A stretch of DNA of 64,000 bases from NCBI RefSeq assembly GCF_963975745.1, contig NZ_CAXBIB010000002.1:186001-250000 (forward strand), given 5' to 3'. The translations under genes were made by a program, and so were the position numbers. This stretch comes from Parvibaculum sp963975745 (GTDB lineage: Bacteria; Pseudomonadota; Alphaproteobacteria; Parvibaculales; Parvibaculaceae). Below, piece by piece: positions 7,931 to 18,825 of the stretch (within the stretch, counting starts at the first letter, position 1; every line of letters begins with the position of its first letter). The notes beneath the pieces were generated by a model. The model did no database searches, had not been told where the DNA came from, and saw nothing but the letters and a program-made list of their open reading frames with translations.

Positions 7931-8875
7931 TCATTTCGCCTGTGAGGCCAGCGCGGCCAAACGGCGCAGTTCGCGCTCGCGGCGCCAAGTGTCGAAACTG
8001 AAGATCGCCAGACCCACCCAGATCAGCGCAAAGGTCAGCAGCTGGGCCAGCGACAGCGGCTCGCCATAGAGCAGCACCGCGAAGAGGAACTGCGTCGTCG
8101 GCGCCAGATACTGCATCAGGCCCAGCGTGGCGAGGCGGATGCGCTGGGCGCCGAAGGTGAAGAGCAGCAGCGGCACCGCGGTCATCGGACCTGTCAGCAC
8201 AAGGAAGATCAGGGTCGACCAGCCGTCATTGCCGAAGCTGGTGCCGCCATGGCCGGACAGCCACCCGAGATAGAGAAGCGCGAGAGGCATCAGCAACGCG
8301 ACCTCGACCAGCAGGCCTTCCAGCGGATCGGCCTTCGTGATCTTGCGCAGATAGCCATAGGCCGCGAAGCTGGCGGCCAGGAAGAGCGAGATCCAGGGCA
8401 GCATGCCCAGCACCAGCGTGAAGTTCAGCACACCGATGAAGGCCAGCGCGACGGCGAAGATCTGTGCCCGCGACAGGCGCTCGCCCAGCACGGCGACGCC
8501 GATCAGCACGCTGACCAGCGGGTTGATGTAATAGCCGAGGCTGGTTTCGACGATGCGCGCCTCGTTGATCGCATAGATGAAGACGAACCAGTTGGAGCCG
8601 ATCAGCAGCGAGGTGCCCAACAGCGTCAGCATGGCGCGGCGGTTGCGCAGCAGCGCCATCAGCTGCGCGCGACGGCGCAGGACCAGGATCACGAAAAGGA
8701 CCAGCACAACACTCCAGATCGAGCGATGCGCCAGCACCTCGAAGGGCGGCACGTCCATCAACTGCTTGTAGAAGACGACCGAGACGCCCCAGAGCAGATA
8801 GCCGGCGGCGGCCGCCGACGCGCCGAGCGCGGCTTCGCTGACAGGCAGGGGCGGCGCGGCGGGTTTTTCCTGCAT
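7931..8875 (-). CDS. rarD: RarD family EamA transporter
   Basis: 314 residues with about ten hydrophobic segments and two EamA-type halves. The N-terminal block AAAGYLLWGVSVVFYKQL and the later INPLVSVLIGVAVLGERL and LMQYLAPTTQFLFAVLLYGEPL are classic RarD. It is an inner-membrane permease whose substrate is unproved; some relatives affect chloramphenicol sensitivity. I placed the start at 8875, with an AGGA upstream, because the frame extension beyond it has no membrane or family similarity. It reads in the same direction as the dioxygenase operon but is separated from it by 163 nt. Confidence 0.88.
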   Translation of the reverse strand: MQEKPAAPPLPVSEAALGASAAAAGYLLWGVSVVFYKQLMDVPPFEVLAHRSIWSVVLVLFVILVLRRRAQLMALLRNRRAMLTLLGTSLLIGSNWFVFIYAINEARIVETSLGYYINPLVSVLIGVAVLGERLSRAQIFAVALAFIGVLNFTLVLGMLPWISLFLAASFAAYGYLRKITKADPLEGLLVEVALLMPLALLYLGWLSGHGGTSFGNDGWSTLIFLVLTGPMTAVPLLLFTFGAQRIRLATLGLMQYLAPTTQFLFAVLLYGEPLSLAQLLTFALIWVGLAIFSFDTWRRERELRRLAALASQAK

Positions 8876-9033
8876 GGCGCAGGTTCCTGTTTCGGTCGGT
8901 TGACGCGGCGGGCCTGAGCTATAGACCTGTTCGAGCGGGTTGGGGAGATGCGATTTCGCGGGCAAGGATTCCGTTGCGGCGAAGGCGCGAAGGGCTTGAA
9001 TTTGGAGACGCGAAGAAGAAAAGCAAGAAGGAC

Positions 9034-9060
9034 TCACGCAGAGGCGCAGAGACGCAGAGG
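9034..9060. repeat. dispersed GCAGAG-rich repeat fragment
   Basis: The segment TCACGCAGAGGCGCAGAGAC followed by GCAGAGG matches a short sequence recognised as recurring between genes in many proteobacterial genomes. Three imperfect GCAGAG units at 8- to 9-nt spacing are visible. Family assignment is from memory. Confidence 0.5.
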
Positions 9061-9185
9061 TGCTGCAATGTGGCGCAAACGCCCCGGGCCTCCAGATGCG
9101 CTGTATTCCTTCTTGCCGGGCTTCGCCCGGCTAAGAATTCCCGGCGACAGGAACTCCTGTCACCGTATTTCAGCTTTCTCAATAC

Positions 9186-9280
9186 CGTCATTGCGAGGAG
9201 CGATAGCGACGAAGCAATCCAGAATGCGGCAAACTCGGTGCTCGCGGCTTCTGGATTGCTTCGCTGCGCTCGCAATGACG
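9186..9280. repeat. palindromic repeat with CGTCATTGCGAG / CTCGCAATGACG ends
   Basis: The ends CGTCATTGCGAG (9186-9197) and CTCGCAATGACG (9269-9280) are perfect complements. Inside them GAAGCAATCCAGAA and TTCTGGATTGCTTC are also perfect complements, giving a long interrupted stem with a central loop of about 25 nt. This is the widely dispersed 'TCATTGCGAG...GCAATCCAG' palindrome of proteobacteria. It ends just before the citramalate synthase stop and may form the 3' end structure of that transcript. Confidence 0.75.
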
Positions 9281-9288
9281 ATCCAGTT

Positions 9289-10935
9289 TTACGCGCCGGC
9301 TTTCGCCTTTGCCGACGGCTTCTTCTTCGCCGGGGCGCCGTCGCGCAGGAGTTTCCAGGTGATCGAGTCGCTGAGCGCCTGGAAGGAGGCATCGACGATG
9401 TTGGGGGAGACGCCGACGGTGAACCAGCGGTTGCCCTTGCCATCCATGCTTTCGATCATCACGCGGGTGACGGCTTCGGTGCCGCTCGTCAGGATACGGA
9501 CCTTGAAGTCGACGAGGCGCAGATCCTCGATGAAGGGCGAGTATTTGCCGAGGTCCTTGCGGAGCGCCTGATCGAGCGCGTTGACGGGGCCGACGCCCTC
9601 GCCGACCGAGATGAATTTCTCGCCGTCGACAACGACCTTCACGGTTGCTTCCGAGACCGTGACCAGATCGCCCAAGGCGTTGTAGCGGCGCTCGACCAGC
9701 ACGCGGAACGACTCGACGTCGAAATATTCCGGCACCTCGCCGAGGATGCGGCGCGCCAGAAGCTCGAAGGAGGCTTCGGCGCCGTCATAGGAATAGCCGA
9801 GGAACTCGCGCTCCTTCACTTCGTCGAGCAGGCGGGCGATGCGGCGGTCGGCCGGATCGGCGGCGATGCCGGCCTCTTCGAGGCGGGCCAGGATGTTCGA
9901 TTTTCCGGCCTGATCGGAGACCGCGATCTTGCGCTTGTTGCCGACCGTTTCCGGCGGCACATGCTCGTAGGTCTTCGGGTCCTTCATGATCGCCGAGACA
10001 TGGATGCCGGCTTTCGAGGCGAAGGCGCTTTCGCCGACATAGGGCGCATAGCGGTCGGGCGCGCGGTTGAGGATTTCGTCGAGCGTGCGCGAGACGTGGA
10101 CGAGGCTTTTCAACCGCTCCAGCGTGACGCCGATCTCGAAACGATCCGCATAATGAGGTTTCAAGAGCAGGGTCGGGATCAGCGAGACCATGTTGGCGTT
10201 GCCGCAGCGCTCTCCGAGGCCGTTCAGCGTGCCCTGCACCTGACGGACGCCGGCGCGGATGGCGGCCAGCGAGTTCGCGACCGCGTTTTCGGTGTCGTTG
10301 TGGGCGTGGATGCCGAGGCGGTCGCCGGGGATGCCGGCGGCGATCACCTCGGTCACGATGCGCTTGACCTCGTCGGGCAGCGCGCCGCCATTGGTGTCGC
10401 AAAGCACGGCCCAGCGCGCGCCGGCATCGAGCGCGGTCCGCACGCAAGACAGCGCATAGGCCGGATTGGCCTTGTAGCCGTCGAAGAAATGCTCGCAATC
10501 GATCATCGGCTCGCGGCCCTTCGCGGCCACGGCGCGCACACTTTCGTCGATGCTTTCGAGGTTTTCGTCGTTGGTGATGCCGAGCGCGACCGAGACGTGG
10601 AAGTCCCAGCTTTTCGCGACCAGACAGACGGCGGCGGTGTCGGCCTCGAGCACGGCGGCAAGGCCCGGATCGTTCGACGCGCTGCGGCCGGCGCGCTTGG
10701 TCATGCCGAAGGCGGTGAACTTGGCATGGGAAAGCTTCGGCGGATCGCCGAAGAAGGCCGTGTCGGTGGGGTTGGCGCCCGGATAGCCGCCTTCGATGTA
10801 GTCGAGGCCGAGCTCATCCAGCAGAGTGGCGATCAGGCGCTTGTCCTCGACGCTGAAATCGACGCCGGTCGTCTGCGCGCCGTCGCGCAGCGTCGTGTCG
10901 AAGAGGTAGAGGCGGGCTTTGCTGGACTTGCTCAT
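9289..10935 (-). CDS. cimA: (R)-citramalate synthase
   Basis: 548 residues. It condenses pyruvate with acetyl-CoA to citramalate, a threonine-independent route to 2-oxobutyrate and isoleucine. DTTLRDGAQTTGVDFS near the N-terminus, GIHAHNDTENAVANSLAAI and GNANMVSLIPTLLLK are HMGL-like barrel motifs, followed by a C-terminal LeuA-type allosteric domain (about 410-530) and a lysine/alanine-rich tail. The length and the LYLFDTTLRDG opening fit the CimA branch rather than LeuA. I placed the start at 10935; an in-frame ATG at 10950 is possible. Confidence 0.88.
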   Translation of the reverse strand: MSKSSKARLYLFDTTLRDGAQTTGVDFSVEDKRLIATLLDELGLDYIEGGYPGANPTDTAFFGDPPKLSHAKFTAFGMTKRAGRSASNDPGLAAVLEADTAAVCLVAKSWDFHVSVALGITNDENLESIDESVRAVAAKGREPMIDCEHFFDGYKANPAYALSCVRTALDAGARWAVLCDTNGGALPDEVKRIVTEVIAAGIPGDRLGIHAHNDTENAVANSLAAIRAGVRQVQGTLNGLGERCGNANMVSLIPTLLLKPHYADRFEIGVTLERLKSLVHVSRTLDEILNRAPDRYAPYVGESAFASKAGIHVSAIMKDPKTYEHVPPETVGNKRKIAVSDQAGKSNILARLEEAGIAADPADRRIARLLDEVKEREFLGYSYDGAEASFELLARRILGEVPEYFDVESFRVLVERRYNALGDLVTVSEATVKVVVDGEKFISVGEGVGPVNALDQALRKDLGKYSPFIEDLRLVDFKVRILTSGTEAVTRVMIESMDGKGNRWFTVGVSPNIVDASFQALSDSITWKLLRDGAPAKKKPSAKAKAGA

Positions 10936-11127
10936 GGTTCGGTTCCGCATCGTGGTGGGCGCAAGGGCGCCGAAATCGGGCGACATCCGCCACCGACCGG
11001 TCCGTTTTCCACAATGTCTGCAGGCGTGTTTGTACGGCGGCGGCGGATCAAAATCAGCCGCTAATAATCAGACCCTGGATGATCGGGAGCGCCGGGTTCA
11101 TGCCGGTATCCTCGCTGGGTGCCGTTA

Positions 11128-11156
11128 CAAAAATCCTAACGGGATCAATCCGTTAG
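11128..11156 (-). terminator. terminator of gltX overlapping its last codons
   Basis: Read on the minus strand, CTAACGG (11156-11150) pairs with CCGTTAG (11142-11136) across a 7-nt loop, followed by a T-rich run (complement of AAAAAT at 11128-11133). The gltX stop (11147-11145) lies in the loop, so the upstream arm is coding sequence. Confidence 0.6.
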
Positions 11157-12503
11157 ACCACGCAGACGGGTTTCGGCCCGCCGGCGCCCGATCAGAGGTA
11201 GCAGGTTTTTCAGCTCCGGTCCATGCGGGCGGCCGGTCAGCGCCAGGCGCAGCGGCATGAAGAGGGCCTTGCCCTTCGCCCCGGTCGCGGCCTTGACGGC
11301 CCCGGTCCAGAGGCCCCAGGTCGCCTCGTCCCAGGGCTCGGGCGGCAGCGCGGCGGCGGCGGCGGCGGCAAAGCCGGCATCCTCGATCACCGGCTCGACC
11401 GGACCGCGGACCACGCGGGCCCAGCCGGCGACCTCGGCGAAGAGGGCCAGATTGGGCCGGACCGCGGCCCAGAAATCCGGTCCGAGATCGCAGCCCAGCG
11501 CGGCCAGTCGCGGTTGCGCCGCCTCATAGGGGGTCAGATGCAGGATCGCCGCGTTGACGCGGGCGAGATCGGCCGGGTCGAAGCGGATATCGGCACGGCC
11601 GAGGCGCGCGATGTCGAAGGTTTCGGCCAGCGCCGCCAGCGCCAGCACCGGTTCGACCGGATCGGGCGTGCCGAGACGGGCCAGCAGCGCGTTGAGCGCC
11701 ATCGGCTCGTAGCCCGCCTCGCGCAAGGCCTGCAGCGAGAAGCTCGCCGCATCGTCACGCTTGGAGAGCGGCCGGCCCTCCGGTCCGTTCAGCAGCGAGT
11801 AATGCGCATAGACGGGCGGCGTTGCGCCCAGGGCGCGGATCAGCTGGATCTGGACGCCGGTATTGGTGATGTGGTCGGAACCGCGGATCACATGGCTGAT
11901 GCCGAAATCGATATCGTCGACGACGCTCGGCAGCGTGTAGAGGAAGCGGCCGTCCTCGCGGATCAGCACCGGGTCCGACAGCGAGGCGCCATCGACCTCG
12001 ACATGGCCCTGGATCAGGTCGTCAAAGGCGGTGTGGACCTGTTCGAGGCGGAAGCGCCAATGGGGCTTGCGGCCTTCGGCTTCGAGCTTCGCGCGATCCT
12101 CATCGCTCAGCGCCAGCGCGGCGCGGTCATAGACCGGCGGCAGGCCGCGCGCCATCTGGCGCTTGCGCTTGCGGTCGAGCTCCATCGCGGATTCGTAGCA
12201 GGGATAGAGAAGGCCGGCCTGCTTCAACTGCGTGGCGGCGGCCTCGTAGCGCGCCAGGCGTTCGGACTGGCGGGCGAAGATGTCGTGGGAAAGGCCGAGC
12301 CAGGCCATGTCCGCCTCGATGCCAGCGGCGAATTCCGGCGTCGAGCGCTCGTCGTCGGTGTCGTCCATGCGCAGCATGAAGCGGCCGCCCGATTTCTTCG
12401 CGAAGAGCCAGTTGAAAAGCGCGGCGCGGGCATTGCCGACATGGAGACGGCCGGTCGGCGACGGCGCGAAGCGGACGACAATGTTTTCGGGGGAGGCGGT
12501 CAT
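11145..12503 (-). CDS. gltX: glutamate--tRNA ligase
   Basis: 452 residues. It charges tRNA-Glu (and perhaps tRNA-Gln) with glutamate. The class I HIGH-type motif is HVGN in APSPTGRLHVGNARAALFNW, and the KMSKS-type motif is LSKRD in GRPLSKRDDAASFSL. The compact length, about 450 residues, fits the second GltX type that alphaproteobacteria often carry beside a longer one; some of these charge tRNA-Gln only. The alanine-rich segment near residue 380 (AAAAAALPPEP) is a low-complexity linker. Its transcript seems to end in a hairpin overlapping the stop. Confidence 0.93.
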   Translation of the reverse strand: MTASPENIVVRFAPSPTGRLHVGNARAALFNWLFAKKSGGRFMLRMDDTDDERSTPEFAAGIEADMAWLGLSHDIFARQSERLARYEAAATQLKQAGLLYPCYESAMELDRKRKRQMARGLPPVYDRAALALSDEDRAKLEAEGRKPHWRFRLEQVHTAFDDLIQGHVEVDGASLSDPVLIREDGRFLYTLPSVVDDIDFGISHVIRGSDHITNTGVQIQLIRALGATPPVYAHYSLLNGPEGRPLSKRDDAASFSLQALREAGYEPMALNALLARLGTPDPVEPVLALAALAETFDIARLGRADIRFDPADLARVNAAILHLTPYEAAQPRLAALGCDLGPDFWAAVRPNLALFAEVAGWARVVRGPVEPVIEDAGFAAAAAAALPPEPWDEATWGLWTGAVKAATGAKGKALFMPLRLALTGRPHGPELKNLLPLIGRRRAETRLRGLTD

Positions 12504-12546
12504 CTGCGTACCCGAGGGGTTGCAAGATATCTAGTCCCGACTCTTA

Positions 12547-12592
12547 CCTCCCCCTCGCGGGGAGGTCGAATGGCATCGCCATTCGGGTGGGG
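12547..12592. repeat. dispersed CCTCCCC...GGGGAGG repeat, copy 1
   Basis: CCTCCCCCTCGCGGGGAGG is an internal palindrome, followed by TCGAATGGC ATC GCCATTCGGGTGGGG with a second small palindrome. This head-and-tail layout is a common intergenic repeat of alphaproteobacteria. A second copy in inverted orientation lies about 50 nt away. Confidence 0.7.
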
Positions 12593-12638
12593 CGCGCGGA
12601 GGCAAAGAAGGTTGCACAGCATATGCGGGAGCGCACTT

Positions 12639-12696
12639 CCCCCCACCCGGGAAATCCGCGTACCGCGAATTTCCCGACCTCCCCTCAAGGGGGAGG
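12639..12696. repeat. dispersed CCTCCCC...GGGGAGG repeat, copy 2 (inverted)
   Basis: Starts CCCCCCACCCGGGAAAT, contains CGCGTACCGCG and ends GACCTCCCCTCAAGGGGGAGG. It is the same element class as 12547-12592 in opposite orientation, so the two can pair through their GGTGGGG / CCCCACC ends. The pair fills the gap between nadE and gltX, both on the minus strand, and could end or stabilise the nadE transcript. Confidence 0.7.
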
Positions 12697-12726
12697 TTAA
12701 AGAACCGGCGCGCGCCGCATTCCCGC

Positions 12727-14394
12727 TCACAGGTCCTGGTCCCGGAAGCCGTTGACGATCGGGTAGCGGCGGTCGCGGCCGAAATTGCGGGTGGTGACCT
12801 TGACGCCCGGCGCGGCCTGGCGGCGCTTGTATTCGGAGATGTAGAGCAGATGCTCGATGCGCTTGACGACGGCGCGGTCGTGGCCGCGGGCGACGATGTC
12901 GCGCACGCTCATCTCCTCCTCGATCAGGCAGTGGAGGATGTCGTCGAGCACGTCGTAGGGCGGCAGCGAATCCTCGTCCTTCTGGTCGGGCCGCAATTCG
13001 GCCGATGGCGGGCGCGTGATGATGCGTTCGGGGATCACCCTGCCCTTCGGGCCGAGACAGGCTTTCGGCATATGTTCGTTGCGCCAGCGCGCCATGCGGA
13101 AGACGCGCGACTTGTAGAGGTCCTTGATCGGATTGAAGCCGCCATTCATGTCGCCATAGATGGTGGCGTAGCCGGCCGAGACTTCCGACTTGTTGCCGGT
13201 GGTCAGCAGCATGGCGCCGAACTTGTTGGAGATCGCCATCAGGATGACGCCGCGGGTGCGCGACTGGAGGTTTTCCTCGGTCGTGTCGGACTGCGTGCCT
13301 TCGAAGAGGTTTTCGAGCGCCGAGGTGAAGCCGGCGACCGGAGCCTCGATCGGGACCGTGTCGTAGCGCACGCCAAGCAGCTTCGCGCAGGCCTCGGCGT
13401 CGGTCAGGCTTTCGGCGGAGGTGTAGCGATAGGGCAGCATCACGCAGTGGACGTTGCCGGCGCCCAGTGCATCGACCGCGATGGCGGCGACCAGCGCGCT
13501 GTCGATGCCGCCCGAAAGGCCGAGCACCACGCCCGGAAAGCGGTTCTTCTTCACATAGTCGCGCAGGCCCTGGACGACAGCCAGATAGAGCGCCTCGTCG
13601 CCCTCCTCGACCACGGCTTTTTCGCCTTCGGCGCAGACCCAGCCCTTGTCCGTGCGCGTCCAGTCGGTGACGGCGATCTTCTCTTCCCAGGCCGGCAATT
13701 GCACGGCCAGCGAGAAATCGGCATTGAGAACGAAGCTGGCACCGTCGAAGACCAGTTCGTCCTGGCCGCCGAGCTGGTTGACATAGGCCAGCGGCAAGCC
13801 GCTTTCGCGGATGCGCGACAGGCAGAGCTGCAGGCGGGCGTCGAACTTGTTGAAGTCGTAGGGCGAACCGTTGGGCACCAGCAGCAGCTCGGCGCCCGAT
13901 TCCTCCAGACATTCGACAACATCCGGATACCAGATGTCCTCGCAGACCGGCACGCCGATGCGGACGCCGCGGATGTCGAAGGGGCCCGGCATGTGGCTGG
14001 CAGGGGCGAAGACGCGCGGCTCGTCGAAGACCGAATAATTCGGCAGATGGACCTTGTAGCGGTGGCCGCGGATCTCGCCCCTGTCGAGATAGAGGACCGC
14101 ATTGTGCAGGCGACCCTCTTCGAGCCAGGGGGTGCCGATCAGCACGGCCGGGCCGCCATCGGCGGTCTGGCGGGCAAGTTCGGCGGCGGCGGCCATGGCG
14201 GCGCGCTGGAAGGCCGGCTTCAGCACCAGGTCTTCGGGCGGGTAGCCGGTGAGAAACAGTTCGGAAAAGACGATCAGGTCGGCGCCGGCAAGCTCGGCCT
14301 CGCGGCGGGCCGAAACGGCCCTTTCGACATTGCCCGCGATATCGCCGACGACGGGGTTCAACTGGGCCAGCGCGATGCGGAGCTTGTCGGTCAT
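12727..14394 (-). CDS. nadE: glutamine-dependent NAD+ synthetase
   Basis: 555 residues in two domains. The N-terminal nitrilase-type amidase (about 1-265) has the Glu-Lys-Cys triad in VFSELFLTGYPPED, KVHLPNYSVFDE and GVPVCEDIWYPD; it frees ammonia from glutamine. The C-terminal synthetase (about 285-555) has the PP-loop GLSGGIDSALVAA and GNKSEVSAGYATIYGDMNGG. It converts deamido-NAD to NAD. The length and layout are those of the short bacterial two-domain form. It is divergently placed from the MDR oxidoreductase gene at 14566. Confidence 0.95.
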   Translation of the reverse strand: MTDKLRIALAQLNPVVGDIAGNVERAVSARREAELAGADLIVFSELFLTGYPPEDLVLKPAFQRAAMAAAAELARQTADGGPAVLIGTPWLEEGRLHNAVLYLDRGEIRGHRYKVHLPNYSVFDEPRVFAPASHMPGPFDIRGVRIGVPVCEDIWYPDVVECLEESGAELLLVPNGSPYDFNKFDARLQLCLSRIRESGLPLAYVNQLGGQDELVFDGASFVLNADFSLAVQLPAWEEKIAVTDWTRTDKGWVCAEGEKAVVEEGDEALYLAVVQGLRDYVKKNRFPGVVLGLSGGIDSALVAAIAVDALGAGNVHCVMLPYRYTSAESLTDAEACAKLLGVRYDTVPIEAPVAGFTSALENLFEGTQSDTTEENLQSRTRGVILMAISNKFGAMLLTTGNKSEVSAGYATIYGDMNGGFNPIKDLYKSRVFRMARWRNEHMPKACLGPKGRVIPERIITRPPSAELRPDQKDEDSLPPYDVLDDILHCLIEEEMSVRDIVARGHDRAVVKRIEHLLYISEYKRRQAAPGVKVTTRNFGRDRRYPIVNGFRDQDL

Positions 14395-14565
14395 GGGACG
14401 GTGGAATCCGGAGCTTCTGAGGGATATACGGGGCCGGGCCCGGTGTTTCTAGCGGTTGAGGGACGCACTCACAATAGTATGCCGATCAGCGGCGTTTCGG
14501 GATGCGCGGCGGCCGCACCAAGGCTAGGCTCGCCGCAACCGCCAGATTCCAAGGGAGATTCCGCC

Positions 14566-15564
14566 ATGACCGTCAATCGCCAGATCCTGCTGACCGAGAA
14601 TCCCAGCGGCAAGCTTGCGACCAGCCATTTCCGGCTGCATGAGGGCGAGATGCCGGTGCCAAAGGATGGCGAGGTGCTGGTCAGGACGCGGCTGATCTCG
14701 CTCGATGCGGCCAACCGGGCGTGGATGCAGGGCGCGACCTACCGGGCGGCGGTCGAGGCCGGGACGGTGATGGCAGGCGGATCGGTGTCGGAGGTGATCG
14801 AATCGAAGGCGCCGGGGCTGGCACCCGGCGACCTCGTGTTCGGCGACACCGGCTGGCAGGAATATGCGGCGCTGAAGGCGAAGACCGTCAACAAGCTGCC
14901 CAAACTCGAACCGCTGTCGCATCTCCTCAGCGTCTATGGCATTGCCGGGCTCACCGCCTATTTCGGACTGCTCGATATCGGCCAGCCGAAGGCCGGCGAA
15001 ACGGTGGTGGTGTCGGCGGCGGCCGGCTCGGTCGGTTCGATCGTCGGACAGATTGCCAAGATCAAGGGCTGCAGCGTCATCGGCATCGCCGGCGGTGCCG
15101 CCAAATGCAAGCTGCTGACCGACGAACTGGGCTTCGATCACGCGATCGACTACAAGGCGGCACCCGTGGGCAAGGCGCTCCGGGCGGCCGCACCCAAGGG
15201 TATCGACGTCTATTTCGACAATACCGGCGGCGACATTCTGGAAGCGTGCCTGTTCGGCATGAACAATTTCGGCCGCATCGCCTGTTGCGGGGCGGTGTCG
15301 CAATATGACGGAGCGGCGCCGGCGCATGGGCCACGCGGCGTGCCGGGGCTGATCGTCGTCAAGCGACTGACAATGCGCGGCTTCATCGTGATGGACTACC
15401 AGGACCGGCACGAAAAGGCGCTCGAGGAACTGCAGGGCTGGGTCGCTTCGGGTCAGATCAAGGTCAAGGAAGACATCCTGCAGGGGCTCGAAAACACGCC
15501 GCAGGCGCTGGTCGGGTTGCTGGCCGGCGACAATGTCGGCAAGCGGATGGTGCGGCTCGACTGA
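14566..15564 (+). CDS. NADP-dependent MDR oxidoreductase (CurA/leukotriene-dehydrogenase type), copy 1
   Basis: 332 residues. The medium-chain reductase fold shows an N-terminal GroES-like domain and the cofactor motif AAAGSVGSIVGQIAKIKG near 150-165, followed by DVYFDNTGGDILEACL. These zinc-free reductases reduce activated C=C bonds of enones with NADPH. The start ATG has AAGGGAGA upstream; the open frame before it is the shadow of nadE. Two related genes lie at 20334 and 21496. This copy is the most divergent of the three (shorter, WMQGATYRAAVEAGTV instead of the MRGR block). Confidence 0.88.
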   Translation: MTVNRQILLTENPSGKLATSHFRLHEGEMPVPKDGEVLVRTRLISLDAANRAWMQGATYRAAVEAGTVMAGGSVSEVIESKAPGLAPGDLVFGDTGWQEYAALKAKTVNKLPKLEPLSHLLSVYGIAGLTAYFGLLDIGQPKAGETVVVSAAAGSVGSIVGQIAKIKGCSVIGIAGGAAKCKLLTDELGFDHAIDYKAAPVGKALRAAAPKGIDVYFDNTGGDILEACLFGMNNFGRIACCGAVSQYDGAAPAHGPRGVPGLIVVKRLTMRGFIVMDYQDRHEKALEELQGWVASGQIKVKEDILQGLENTPQALVGLLAGDNVGKRMVRLD

Positions 15565-15644
15565 AAATGGCGGATTTCCGCGACGGAACCACGTGCCGCC
15601 CGCGTTGAGTATCCCGTACAGGCACTTCAGGAACCGGACCGGCA

Positions 15645-16870
15645 ATGGGATATGACAGCGGCGAGGCGGCAGGACCGGCGGCCTGGATCCGGGCGGTGCC
15701 GGAACGGTTCAGCCAGGGCTGGCGCCGCCTGGCCCCGGGCTGGCGGCGCGGCCTCGTTGCGGCAGCGGCGCTCGCGGTACTGTGGCTCGGATATTCCGTC
15801 CTCAGCGGCGGCGAAAACGAGAGCTATCGCACGCAGACCGTGACGCGGGGCGATATCGAACAGACCGTGTCGGCGCTCGGCGCGCTGCAACCCAAGAACG
15901 ACGTCAATGTCGGCGCGCAGGTTTCGGGCCAGCTCAAGGAGGTGCTTGTCGAGATCGGCGACACGGTGACGGCCGGACAGTTGCTGGCCGAGATCGATGC
16001 CAAGATCTACGAGACCGAAGTGCAGGCCGCGCGGGCGCGGCTTGCCGATCTCGAATCGCAGCTGGCCGGACGCCAGGCCGAGCTGGTGCTGGCCGAGCGG
16101 CAATATGCGCGGAACCGCGATCTGGCCCGGATCGACGCGGTCAGCCGCAACGAGCTGGAGACCAGCGAAACGCAGGTCAAGATGCTGCGGGCCGCGATCG
16201 GTTCGATCACGGCGCAGATCGAACAACAGCGCTCGACCGTCGAAGGCGGCGAGACCAATCTCGGCTATACGCGCATCTATGCACCGATGGACGGCACGGT
16301 GGTGGCGCAGCCGGCGGTCAAGGGACAGACGCTCAACGCGACGCAGACCGCGCCGACCATCCTGCAGATCGCCGATCTCAGCACGATGACCGTGCGGGCG
16401 CAGGTGGCCGAGGCCGATATCGGCAAGCTCAAGGTGGGGATGCCGGTCTATTTCACCACGCTCGGCCATCCCGACCGGCGCCGCGAGTCGACGATCCGGC
16501 AGATCCTGCCGACGCCGGAAGTGCTCAATGACGTCGTGCTCTACAATGTGCTGATCGATATCGACAATGCCGACCGGCTGCTGATGAGCGAGATGACGGC
16601 GCAGGTGTTCTTCCTGCTCGGGCAAGCGCGCGATGTGCCGCTGGTGCCGGTGGCGGCGCTGCGGCCGACGCGAGAGGGCGACCATGTTCACGAAGTGACG
16701 GTGCTGACGGCCAGGGGGCCCGAACTGCGGCGCGTCGAGACCGGGATCGCCAGCCGGGTGGCGGCCGAAGTCGTGTCGGGTCTTGAAGCGGGCGACGAGG
16801 TGATCCTCGGCGCCGGCGCGATCGAGGCCGCGCCGCGCGACGGGTCGCGGCGCTTCGGCGGGCCGTTCCT

Positions 16871-16874
<4 letters not shown>
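15645..16874 (+). CDS. macA: periplasmic adaptor of a MacAB-type exporter (HlyD/RND-MFP family)
   Basis: 409 residues. A single N-terminal membrane segment lies near 35-53 (GLVAAAALAVLWLGYSVL). Then come the barrel/lipoyl half TVTRGDIEQTVSALGALQPK, VGAQVSGQLKEVLVEIGDTV, a coiled-coil hairpin (about 130-190) and the second lipoyl half YTRIYAPMDGTVVAQPAVKG. This is the MacA layout, bridging an inner-membrane ABC pump and an outer-membrane channel. It overlaps macB by 4 nt (GTGA) and the NodT gene follows, so the three form one operon. Confidence 0.9.
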
Positions 16875-18817
<1,943 letters not shown>

Positions 18818-18825
18818 GGCCTGCG

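Larger units (their letters stand above)
8876..9288. other. 413-nt intergenic region filled with repeat fragments
   Basis: No gene is supported here. The open frames translate repeat DNA (peptides such as VIARSDSDEAIQ and LLRCARNDD are typical translation products of one such repeat). It contains the GCAGAG-type repeat at 9034-9060, a small hairpin at 9115-9131 (GCCGGGC TTC GCCCGGC) and the long palindrome at 9186-9280. It separates rarD from the citramalate synthase gene, both on the minus strand. Confidence 0.75.

Noticed and set aside
8974..9288. Small open frames in the gap before the citramalate synthase gene
   Set aside because: They translate dispersed repeat DNA (ARSDSDEAIQ-type peptides), a known annotation artefact.
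12850..14565. Extended start for the first MDR gene, giving 904 residues
   Set aside because: The extension is antisense to nadE; the protein family begins at the ATG at 14566.
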